The notes under the pieces are model-generated. The model was not told the DNA's origin. It made no database searches and was given only the letters and a program-made list of their open reading frames with translations. A stretch of DNA of 7,888 nt, taken from Saprospirales bacterium. GTDB taxonomy: Bacteria; Bacteroidota; Bacteroidia; Chitinophagales; Saprospiraceae. The stretch covers positions 1 to 7,888 of the forward strand of contig PWJP01000164.1 of assembly GCA_003559985.1 (NCBI GenBank). Direction: 5' to 3'. Positions 1 through 6,083 of the stretch are shown here, in pieces (position 1 is the stretch's first letter; each line of letters starts with the position of its first letter). Both the position numbers and the translations under genes were made by a program.

Positions 1-75
1 CACATTCACCGGTATTTCGGGATCGTAAACCGTTTTAATGGCGTCGATAATTTTATTCTTCAACTCCTCATTCAT
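1..75 (-). CDS. MIP18/DUF59 family SUF-associated protein (SufT/YitW-like), N-terminal fragment
   Basis: Only the first 25 codons are in the window; the gene runs off the left edge. The ATG is at 75 and its first 8 bases overlap the 3' end of sufE, so the two are probably translationally coupled. The visible peptide begins MNEELKNKII and contains YDPEIPVN at residues 17-24, the conserved opening motif of the MIP18/DUF59 family. Members of this family act in late iron-sulfur maturation, and a DUF59 gene directly after sufE is a frequent arrangement in Bacteroidota SUF operons. The family call rests on this short motif plus context. The conserved cysteine of the family lies outside the window and cannot be checked, so the exact subfamily (SufT, YitW, or the TIGR SUF-associated group) is left open. 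Confidence 0.82.
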   Translation of the reverse strand, partial: MNEELKNKIIDAIKTVYDPEIPVNV

Positions 76-499
76 GGTTTTCCAGTTTCTTTTTCAGTCC
101 CAGTCCGTAGTATTTCATGTGCTTAACCATGCTGGTAAGGCCGTTTGAGCGGGTGGGGGAGAGATGCTCCTTCAAACCGATGCGATCGATAAAATAAAGG
201 TCAGCACCTGCAATGTCATCTGCTTTTTGGCCCGACAGCACCTCAATGAGCAGGGCGATAATTCCCCTCGTAATCACCGCGTCGCTGTCCGCTTTGAAAT
301 AGACCTTTCCATCCTGCTCATAAGCCCTGAGCCACACGCGACTCTGACAGCCCTTTATCTGGTACTCCTCTGTTTTATACTCATCTTCAATAATGGGGAG
401 TTTTTTCCCCAAATCGATGATGTAGTCGTACTTCTGCATCCAGTCATCAAACAGGCTGAAGTCATCAATTATCCCGTCTTGTTTCTCGTTTATACTCAT
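68..499 (-). CDS. sufE: SufE, cysteine desulfurase sulfur acceptor
   Basis: A 143-residue protein, the usual length for SufE. SufE takes the persulfide sulfur from the active-site cysteine of SufS and passes it to the SufB scaffold, in the cytoplasm. The acceptor cysteine is visible as Cys51 in the family motif GCQSRVW (residues 50-56). The C-terminal SPTRSNGL stretch (114-121) is also typical of the family. The ATG at 499 lies 11 bp after the sufS stop with no Shine-Dalgarno motif, as is normal for Bacteroidota. The 3' end overlaps the next gene by 8 bp. The operon therefore uses the SufE type of sulfur acceptor; no SufU-like gene is in the window. No truncation or odd residues seen. Confidence 0.97.
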   Translation of the reverse strand: MSINEKQDGIIDDFSLFDDWMQKYDYIIDLGKKLPIIEDEYKTEEYQIKGCQSRVWLRAYEQDGKVYFKADSDAVITRGIIALLIEVLSGQKADDIAGADLYFIDRIGLKEHLSPTRSNGLTSMVKHMKYYGLGLKKKLENHE

Positions 500-510
500 T
501 TTTCTGTACT

Positions 511-1767
511 TTAGACGAGCATATTGCGGGCCTTCTCAACCCCTTTTGCAAGTCTGTCAATATCCTCTTTATTGTTATACAGCGCCATAGAGGCTCTTAC
601 TGTTCCCGGTATGCCAAATCTTTCCATGAGTGGTTGAGTGCAGTGATGTCCGGTGCGAACCGCGATTCCGAGTTTGTCCAAAATAATCCCGAGGTCATAG
701 GGATGAGTTCCCTCTACCAAAAAAGACACCACGGAGGTTTTGTCCGGGGTGGTGCCAATGATTCGCAAGCCCGGAATGGCTGTGAGTTTTTCGGTGCAGT
801 AATTCAGCAGTTCCTTTTCCCATTGAACGATCTCCGCAGGGTCAAACTGATTGAGGTAGTCGATGGCTTTTTTCAATCCCACCACGCCCTCTATGTGAGG
901 GGTGCCGGCTTCAAACTTGAATGGCAGCTCGTTGTAGGTTGTTTTTTCAAAACTCACCGATTCGATCATTTCACCACCTCCATGCCACGGGGGCATGGCT
1001 TCCAGTATTTCCTCTCTTCCCCACAACACGCCAATGCCAGTCGGTCCGAGCATTTTGTGTCCAGAAAAGACGTAAAAATCTGCTCCGAGGTCGGCTACAT
1101 TGATACTTCCGTGAATACTGGCCTGGGCTCCGTCGATTAGCACCGCCGCATCGGATTCTTTCGCCAGCTTTGTTATTTCCTCAACCGGATTAATGGTGCC
1201 GAGCGCATTGGAAATGTGGTTGACCGCAACGAGCGCGGTTTTCGAAGAGAGTAGCTTTTGGTAGGCATCCATGTCCAGTGATCCATCGTCCCTGACCGGA
1301 ATGATTTTTAAAGAGAGGTTTTTCTCTTCAGCCAAAATTTGCCAGGGCACGATGTTGCTGTGATGCTCGAGTTCGGATAAAATAATCTCATCTCCTGCAT
1401 TTAGAAATGCTCTTCCGTAGGATTGAGCCACGAGGTTGATCCCCTCCGTGGCGCCACGAACAAAAATCACTTCCTTTTCCGAGGGTGCATTGATGAACCG
1501 GGCTACCGCTCTTCTGGATTCTTCAAAAAGGTCGGTGGTCTGTTGACTCAGGGTGTAAACCCCGCGGTGCACATTGGCATTTTGTGTGGTGTAGTAGTCG
1601 TTTATCGCCTCGATAACAGCTCGTGGTTTTTGGGAAGATGCAGCGCTGTCGAGAAACACCAGGGGATGTCCGTTCATTTCCGTTTTCAGGATAGGGAAAT
1701 CTGCTCTGGCGGACTCCACTGCCCTGCATTCAAAACCGGCCTTTTTATCTGTGGCGACTTTCATCAT
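511..1767 (-). CDS. sufS: SufS, group II cysteine desulfurase
   Basis: A PLP-dependent aminotransferase-fold (class V) enzyme of 418 residues that converts L-cysteine to L-alanine and holds the sulfur as a persulfide for SufE. Visible landmarks: the PLP-contacting EHHSN segment (134-138), LIDGAQ with Asp212 and Gln215, the Schiff-base lysine Lys238 in SGHKMLGPTG, and the catalytic Cys376 in RTGHHCTQPLM (371-381). The short loop around that cysteine and the RTGHHC context separate SufS (group II) from IscS/NifS (group I). The start overlaps the sufD stop in an ATGA arrangement (4 bp). A second in-frame Met codon follows immediately, at 1764, so translation could begin one codon later. The N-terminus is about 10 residues longer than the E. 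coli protein, which is common. Confidence 0.97.
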   Translation of the reverse strand: MMKVATDKKAGFECRAVESARADFPILKTEMNGHPLVFLDSAASSQKPRAVIEAINDYYTTQNANVHRGVYTLSQQTTDLFEESRRAVARFINAPSEKEVIFVRGATEGINLVAQSYGRAFLNAGDEIILSELEHHSNIVPWQILAEEKNLSLKIIPVRDDGSLDMDAYQKLLSSKTALVAVNHISNALGTINPVEEITKLAKESDAAVLIDGAQASIHGSINVADLGADFYVFSGHKMLGPTGIGVLWGREEILEAMPPWHGGGEMIESVSFEKTTYNELPFKFEAGTPHIEGVVGLKKAIDYLNQFDPAEIVQWEKELLNYCTEKLTAIPGLRIIGTTPDKTSVVSFLVEGTHPYDLGIILDKLGIAVRTGHHCTQPLMERFGIPGTVRASMALYNNKEDIDRLAKGVEKARNMLV

Positions 1768-3122
1768 TCGTAGATTTCTCTCAAATTATCCACTACTTCA
1801 TCCGCTATCACCTTGCGGATGTGCTCGTTTTCCACGGATTCAAAAACCTCTGCGAGAAAGGCGATTTTTACCAGTTCACCGGCCTGCTGCTCATTGAGCC
1901 CGCGGGACTTGAGGTAGAACAATATCTCGCTGTCCATCTGACCGATAGTGGCACCGTGGCTGCACTTCACATCGTCGGCGTAAATTTCCAGTTGCGGTTT
2001 GGAGTCCATTCTCGCATGGTCCGATACGAGGAGGGTGTTGTTTTGTTGAAAGGCGTTGGTTTTTTGAGCATCTTGCCTAACCAGCACTTTTCCATTAAAT
2101 ACACCCCTGGAACGACCTCCCAGCACGCCCTTGTACCACTCGCGACTCTCGCAATTGGGGATGGCGTGGTCCAGATAGGTCTGGTTGTCGATATGCTGTC
2201 TGGCACCTCCTACAAAGAGACCAAACATGTCGGTTTGTGTAAAGCTGTTTTTCAGGTGAACCTCCAGATTGTTTCTGGTGATTCTACTTCCGAGGTCAGC
2301 GGTGAATGCGTAAAAGTGACTGTCTTTTTCCTGAGAGGCGACCATGTTGTGAATCATAAAATCCTCCGGTCCGAGGTCCTGAATTTTGTGATGGACTACA
2401 TTTGCGCCCGCTTCGACTACCATCCTGTTGAAGAGGTTTGTAAAAATTTTATCGCTCCGGGTATCACCGTGTGTGAGGTGTGTTTCGAGGAAATTCACTT
2501 CACTGTTTTCCTCCGCAATGACAAAAATTTGCGGACTGACGATTACGGACTCACCTCCCGTTTTGTAGTAGTGAATGAGTTGAATGGGTTTTTCAATCTT
2601 CTGACCCGCCTTGATGTGTACCATTAGCGGATCCTCGCAAAGGGCAGTATTGAGTTGTATAAAGGGATTGTCACTCTCCTCCAGGCTTTTTTCAATGCGC
2701 TGTAAAGCTGCTTTTTTCAAGTCGGCCTCATCGGACTCATCCGAAAGTGAGAGCACGGAATACCCCTCTGAGGAGATTGAGCTGAGTGTAGGTGCATATC
2801 TGCCATTTACAAAGCAAATGCAGTCCGTCTCAGGACATTTTTGTGCTGTCTCCTGAATGGCTTTTTTATCCTGCTCATCCAAAGAAATCTGCTCCGGCAA
2901 GTAGTAGTTTTCATTGAAAACCCTGTTCAGAGCTGTGTATTTGTAATCCTCATTGCGAGTCGTGGGAAATCCGAGTTTCAATAAACGGTTGCCGCCTTTT
3001 TTACGCAATTGGTGAAAAATGCGGTCTTTTTCTCCATTGAGCCTGTCTTCCAGGTTTTCAAAAAGTGACCTGAAGTGACCGGGCACTTCGGTTTGATATT
3101 TGGGAATGACACTTGATTTCAT
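1764..3122 (-). CDS. sufD: SufD, component of the SufBCD scaffold
   Basis: A 452-residue SufB/SufD-family protein. SufD pairs with SufB on a SufC dimer to form the cluster-assembly scaffold and is implicated in iron supply. The N-terminal region carries the GFPTTRNEDYKYT signature (51-63) characteristic of SufD. The right-handed beta-helix core follows, and the C-terminal part has KCSHGATIGQ (386-395) with Cys387 and His389; the matching histidine in E. coli SufD lies at the SufB-SufD interface. The final helical segment (about 400-452) is the SufC-binding region by family analogy. The ATG at 3122 follows A-rich sequence with no clear ribosome binding site. It is separated from sufC by 156 bp but overlaps sufS by 4 bp, so sufD-sufS-sufE-DUF59 form the tightly coupled half of the operon. 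Confidence 0.96.
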   Translation of the reverse strand: MKSSVIPKYQTEVPGHFRSLFENLEDRLNGEKDRIFHQLRKKGGNRLLKLGFPTTRNEDYKYTALNRVFNENYYLPEQISLDEQDKKAIQETAQKCPETDCICFVNGRYAPTLSSISSEGYSVLSLSDESDEADLKKAALQRIEKSLEESDNPFIQLNTALCEDPLMVHIKAGQKIEKPIQLIHYYKTGGESVIVSPQIFVIAEENSEVNFLETHLTHGDTRSDKIFTNLFNRMVVEAGANVVHHKIQDLGPEDFMIHNMVASQEKDSHFYAFTADLGSRITRNNLEVHLKNSFTQTDMFGLFVGGARQHIDNQTYLDHAIPNCESREWYKGVLGGRSRGVFNGKVLVRQDAQKTNAFQQNNTLLVSDHARMDSKPQLEIYADDVKCSHGATIGQMDSEILFYLKSRGLNEQQAGELVKIAFLAEVFESVENEHIRKVIADEVVDNLREIYE

Positions 3123-3226
3123 CTGATTGTGTTTTTCATCTGTCCATTGATGGTGAAATATTTATTTCCACCGATCTTAAAATTATGATGTTTCGAAAAG
3201 GCCTTGATCCAAGGGTTTCTTTTCCG

Positions 3227-3267
3227 TAAAACCCACTAAAGCCATTTTTTCATAAAAGGCAGTGGGT
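3227..3267 (-). terminator. Terminator-like hairpin after sufC (possible attenuator)
   Basis: Eleven bases beyond the sufC stop, the minus-strand transcript can fold through perfect 7-bp arms ACCCACT/AGTGGGT (3261-3267 with 3231-3237). An inner GCC/GGC pairing and a run of T against A extend the stem. The hairpin is followed by TTTT on the minus strand. Because sufD, sufS and sufE lie downstream, it is more likely a partial terminator or a 3' end stabilising the sufBC part of the message than an operon end. The T-run is short and the stem has a bulge, so activity is inferred. Confidence 0.5.
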
Positions 3268-3278
3268 AAAAAGGCGTC

Positions 3279-4040
3279 TTATGCCGGTTGAGCGGTCTTG
3301 TTTTCCTTGATCCAGTCGTAGCCTTTGTCCTCCAATTCCAGGGCCAGGTTTTTGTCGCCCGACTTCACGATCTTACCATCGACCAATACGTGGACCACAT
3401 CAGGTACTATATAATTCAGCAGGCGCTGGTAGTGGGTGATGATGAGAAAACCGCGATCATCGGACCTCATGGAGTTTACCCCGTCGGCAACTACCTTCAG
3501 TGCGTCAATATCGAGACCGGAATCCGTTTCATCCAGGATGGCGAGAGTAGGCTCGAGCACAGCCATTTGAAGAATTTCGTTTCTCTTTTTTTCACCTCCT
3601 GAAAAGCCGTCATTTAGCGACCTTTTAATCATGTTGATATCCATGCCGAGTGTGGCGAGTTTCTCTTTGAGTAATTTGAGCATTTCCAGTGAGTCGAGTT
3701 CCTTTTCACCTCTTTCCTTTCTCATGGAATTCACGATCATTTTCAGGAAATTGGAGTTGGATACACCGGGTATCTCCACGGGATACTGGAATCCAAGGAA
3801 CACACCTTTTCTGGCTCTTTCGTCGGGATCGAGATCGAGCAGGTCCTGCCCTTTGTACTCTATACTTCCACCGGTCACTTCGTAGTCGTCCTTTCCGGCA
3901 AGAACAAAACCCAGGGTGCTTTTTCCGGAACCGTTGGGCCCCATTATGGCGTGGACTTCACCCGGCTTAATTTCCAAATTGACTCCTTTCAGAATCTCAG
4001 TGTCTTCCACGCTGACTCTTAAATCTTTTATTTTCAACAT
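3279..4040 (-). CDS. sufC: SufC, ABC-type ATPase of the SufBCD complex
   Basis: A soluble 253-residue ABC ATPase that dimerises on SufB and SufD and drives conformational change of the scaffold during cluster assembly. It is not a transporter subunit: no membrane segment is present and no permease gene is nearby. Motifs in order: Walker A GPNGSGKST (34-42), Q-loop Gln85 in GFQYPVEIPG, the SufC-type signature FSGGEKKRNE (146-155), Walker B ending at Asp170-Glu171, D-loop SGLD (174-177) and the switch histidine His203 in ITHYQRLL. FSGGEKKRNE and the ETDSGLD Walker B context are diagnostic of SufC. The ATG at 4040 is preceded by very A/T-rich sequence without a Shine-Dalgarno motif. It lies 79 bp after sufB. 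Confidence 0.97.
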   Translation of the reverse strand: MLKIKDLRVSVEDTEILKGVNLEIKPGEVHAIMGPNGSGKSTLGFVLAGKDDYEVTGGSIEYKGQDLLDLDPDERARKGVFLGFQYPVEIPGVSNSNFLKMIVNSMRKERGEKELDSLEMLKLLKEKLATLGMDINMIKRSLNDGFSGGEKKRNEILQMAVLEPTLAILDETDSGLDIDALKVVADGVNSMRSDDRGFLIITHYQRLLNYIVPDVVHVLVDGKIVKSGDKNLALELEDKGYDWIKENKTAQPA

Positions 4041-4119
4041 ATTATTTAATGAATTTTTATCTGTTAAAGTAATTTTTTACAAAACGAAATTTGGGTTGTG
4101 CACCCGACCTTATTCCGGA

Positions 4120-5565
4120 TTATCCGACACTTCCCTCCAGACTGATTTCCAGAAGTTTTTGTGCCTCAACGGCAAACTCCATGGGTAATTCGTTAAATAC
4201 CTCCTTGCAGTAGCCGTTTACAATCAGGTTGATGGCATCTTCATCGCTGAGTCCTCTTTGCGTGCAGTAAAACATTTGGTCGGCCCCGATCTTTGAAGTG
4301 GTAGCCTCGTGCTCTACCTTGCCGGTTTGATTTTCGATCTCGATGTACGGGAAGGTGTGTGCACCACATCGATCACCCATGAGCAGAGAATCACACTCCG
4401 AAAAGTTGCGGCCGTTTTCTGCCTTTTTGCCGATTTTCACCAATCCCCTGTAGGAATTTTGGCTCCTTCCAGCTGAAATACCTTTTGAAATGATGGTACT
4501 CTTGGTGTTTTTACCGAGGTGGATCATTTTCGTTCCCGTATCTGCCTGTTGGTGATTGTTGGTAACAGCGATGGAGTAAAACTCTCCCTTCGATTCGTTG
4601 CCCTTGAGTACACAACTTGGATATTTCCAGGTGATGGCAGAGCCCGTTTCCACTTGAGTCCAACTTATTCGCGAGCGGTAGCCGTCGCAAAGTCCTCGCT
4701 TTGTGACAAAGTTATATACACCGCCTTTTCCATCCTTGTCTCCCGGATACCAATTCTGCACCGTGGAGTACTTGACAAATGCGCGGTCTTTGGCTAAAAT
4801 TTCCACCACGGCCGCGTGCAATTGATTCTCATCGCGCATGGGCGCTGTGCAACCCTCGAGATAACTGACATAACTGTCGTCCTCGGCTACGATGAGCGTG
4901 CGTTCAAACTGCCCTGTATTAGCTGCATTGATACGGAAGTATGTGGATAACTCCATTGGGCAATGCACGCCTTTTGGGATATAGCAAAAGGATCCGTCTG
5001 AGAAAACTGCGGAGTTGAGAGCTGCGAAATAATTGTCGTTGCGGGGAACGACGGATCCTATGTATTCTTTTACGAGTTCGGGATGTTCCTGAACGACCTC
5101 ACTGAACGAGCAGAAAATGATACCCAATTCGGAGAGCTTTTCCTTAAAAGTGGTGGTTACCGACACACTGTCAATTACTGCATCGACGGCCACGCCTGCC
5201 AGGACTTTTTGCTCATTAAGGGGTATGCCTAATCGCTCGAATGTTCTCAGCAATTCAGGATCGGCCTCGTCAAGGCTGTTTAGCTTTGGTTGTTTCTTTG
5301 GAGCAGCGAAGTAGATGATGTCCTGGTAGTCGATTGGATTGATGTTCAGTTTCGCCCAATCCGGTTCCTTCATTTCGCTCCAGATTCGGAACGCTTCCAA
5401 TCTCCAGTCCAATAACCACTGCGGTTCATTCTTTTTGGCAGATATCATCCGAACCACATCTTCACTTAAACCCTTAGGGATGGTATCCATCTCTATATCA
5501 CTGGTCCAGCCGTACTTGTATTCACTCTTGGTGTGCTTTTCCAGCGTCTGCATTGAATCACTCAT
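4120..5565 (-). CDS. sufB: SufB, iron-sulfur cluster scaffold
   Basis: The first gene of the operon: 481 residues, normal for SufB. SufB is the scaffold subunit that receives sulfur from SufE and carries the nascent cluster. Key residues seen: Cys391 in SECDSLLMG; Cys400 in DRCGAHTFPY, equivalent by motif to the essential E. coli Cys405; and the pair His419-Glu420 in VEHEATTSKIG, implicated with that cysteine in cluster binding. The FCYIPKGVHCP block (193-203) is also typical. The ATG at 5565 lies roughly 20 bases downstream of the predicted transcription start, so the leader is very short and has no Shine-Dalgarno motif. A second Met at codon 5 is possible but less likely given family length. 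No A-type carrier or regulator gene lies between it and the divergent rhodanese gene. Confidence 0.98.
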   Translation of the reverse strand: MSDSMQTLEKHTKSEYKYGWTSDIEMDTIPKGLSEDVVRMISAKKNEPQWLLDWRLEAFRIWSEMKEPDWAKLNINPIDYQDIIYFAAPKKQPKLNSLDEADPELLRTFERLGIPLNEQKVLAGVAVDAVIDSVSVTTTFKEKLSELGIIFCSFSEVVQEHPELVKEYIGSVVPRNDNYFAALNSAVFSDGSFCYIPKGVHCPMELSTYFRINAANTGQFERTLIVAEDDSYVSYLEGCTAPMRDENQLHAAVVEILAKDRAFVKYSTVQNWYPGDKDGKGGVYNFVTKRGLCDGYRSRISWTQVETGSAITWKYPSCVLKGNESKGEFYSIAVTNNHQQADTGTKMIHLGKNTKSTIISKGISAGRSQNSYRGLVKIGKKAENGRNFSECDSLLMGDRCGAHTFPYIEIENQTGKVEHEATTSKIGADQMFYCTQRGLSDEDAINLIVNGYCKEVFNELPMEFAVEAQKLLEISLEGSVG

Positions 5566-5591
5566 AATCGACGTATTTTTTAATTGAGGTG

Positions 5592-5622
5592 CAAAGATAT
5601 AATTTGTACTAAAAAGTACACA
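5592..5622 (-). promoter_or_regulatory. Bacteroidota-type promoter of the suf operon
   Basis: On the minus strand, TATCTTTG (5599-5592) matches the TAnnTTTG -7 box of Bacteroidota sigma-ABfr promoters exactly. A weak -33 element TGTG (5622-5619, one mismatch to TTTG) lies 19 bp upstream. The predicted start of transcription is near 5585, giving about 20 bases of leader before the sufB ATG. The poor -33 box and the palindrome filling the spacer suggest a promoter under regulation. Confidence 0.75.
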
Positions 5623-5646
5623 TTCATTTATACAAAAAAGTATAAA
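5603..5646. promoter_or_regulatory. Two tandem palindromes over the sufB promoter (probable operators)
   Basis: Site 1 is TGTACT-AAAA-AGTACA (5605-5620), a perfect 6-bp palindrome. Site 2 is TTTATAC-AAAAAA-GTATAAA (5627-5646), a perfect 7-bp palindrome. Aligned, both read RTAC-N6-GTAY with an A-rich centre, and their centres are 24 bp apart. Site 1 fills the spacer between the -33 and -7 boxes and site 2 lies directly upstream, so a bound protein would be expected to block polymerase. SUF operons are commonly controlled by Rrf2-family (IscR/SufR) or iron-responsive repressors. I do not recognise this motif as any specific one, and no regulator gene is in the window. Confidence 0.6.
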
Positions 5647-5709
5647 AAGGGTTTAGGTGAGGGGAAGATATTTTATGCGTGGACTTGTTTTCTAAACACA
5701 GGAAAAGAA

Positions 5710-5729
5710 CATACATCTATAAATGTATG
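5710..5729. repeat. Palindrome CATACAT-N6-ATGTATG
   Basis: Perfect 7-bp arms with a 6-bp A/T-rich spacer. The spacer length and the inner A/T character resemble the two palindromes near the sufB promoter, but the arms differ (TACAT/ATGTA rather than RTAC/GTAY) and it lies about 125 bp upstream of the predicted sufB transcription start. It could be an auxiliary regulator site or a chance palindrome in A/T-rich DNA. Confidence 0.35.
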
Positions 5730-5854
5730 ATATTCAGTTGTTTTAAGTTTTAAAGTGTAGCTATTATTTCCCTTTGAGATTCTATTGATAAAAAGCACCA
5801 TACTCAATTCTCAATTTTTTTCATGAGCATTTATTCTAAGGCGATGAGCTGTTA

Positions 5855-5910
5855 GAGGGGGGTATTTAACCAATCCACCTGGTAAATCACTCTTTGGGAA
5901 TATCCCCCTC
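5855..5910. repeat. Large inverted repeat with G/C-rich arms
   Basis: GAGGGGGGTATT (5855-5866) and AATATCCCCCTC (5899-5910) pair over 12 positions with a single G-T pair. The 32-base interior can add a CCAA/TTGG helix. The run of six G against five C stands out from the A/T-rich surroundings. It lies upstream of both predicted promoters, so neither gene's transcript should contain it. On the plus strand it is followed by TTTAA, too short for a confident terminator. Possible roles are a bidirectional terminator or insulator, part of an unrecognised small RNA, or a decayed mobile-element end. None is established. Confidence 0.6.
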
Positions 5911-5965
5911 TTTAATCGTCATTTCCGAAGCACGTATAGAAATTTTTCCTCCTCAAAAAGTGCTT

Positions 5966-5981
5966 TGTGACATTTATCACA
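5966..5981. promoter_or_regulatory. CRP/FNR-family-like binding site
   Basis: TGTGA-CATTTA-TCACA is a perfect 5-6-5 palindrome identical in its arms to the classical CRP half-sites. Its centre (5973.5) lies about 43 bp upstream of the predicted rhodanese transcription start, next to the -33 element, the usual position for a class II activator. The arms and the placement are seen directly. That a Crp/Fnr-type protein of this organism recognises this sequence is inferred. Confidence 0.55.
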
Positions 5982-5982
5982 G

Positions 5983-6010
5983 TTTGGGCTAAGCCAACCT
6001 CTTATCTTTG
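5983..6010 (+). promoter_or_regulatory. Bacteroidota-type promoter of the rhodanese gene
   Basis: TATCTTTG (6003-6010) is a perfect TAnnTTTG -7 box and is the same octamer as in the sufB promoter. TTTG at 5983-5986 is a perfect -33 box, with a 16-bp spacer that is slightly short. Transcription should start near 6017, leaving a leader of about 67 bases before the ATG at 6084. Confidence 0.7.
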
Positions 6011-6083
6011 CACAGCATAAGCCATTTTGAGAAATAGTTTTTTCGAATGATTGGTATTAATTTTTACTAGAACAAAATATTTT

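Larger units (their letters stand above)
5566..6083. other. Divergent intergenic control region, no gene seen
   Basis: About 518 bp between the divergent sufB and rhodanese starts, clearly more A/T-rich than the flanking genes. It holds the sufB promoter with its paired palindromes, a further palindrome at 5710-5729, a short tandem repeat of CTCAATT (5803-5816), a large inverted repeat at 5855-5910, a CRP/FNR-like site at 5966-5981 and the rhodanese promoter. I found no convincing open reading frame on either strand and no tRNA-like fold. The stretch 5650-5850 shows nothing beyond low-complexity A/T sequence and the 5710 palindrome. Confidence 0.7.

Noticed and set aside
1821..2627. A 268-codon plus-strand open frame opposite sufD
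   Set aside because: It is fully antisense to sufD, which has clear family motifs. The product shows no recognisable domain and looks like a complement-strand shadow.
3279..4040. The ABC ATPase gene as part of a transporter or defence system
   Set aside because: The FSGGEKKRNE signature and its place between sufB and sufD identify it as SufC.
4091..4104. GGGT/ACCC hairpin just after sufB as a terminator
   Set aside because: The stem is only four pairs and has no following T-run; sufC lies directly downstream and must be co-expressed.
5774..5821. TTGAGA ... TCTCAA followed by seven T as a terminator
   Set aside because: Only six A/T-rich pairs across a loop of about 29 bases, and no gene upstream on that strand needs a terminator here.
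5928..5965. AAGCAC/GTGCTT inverted repeat beside the CRP-like site
   Set aside because: Six-bp arms 26 bp apart are expected by chance, and no second feature supports it.
6051..6083. In-frame TTG start adding 11 residues to the rhodanese
   Set aside because: The ATG at 6084 gives an N-terminus leading straight into the hydrophobic helix. The TTG extension is charged, polar and unsupported.
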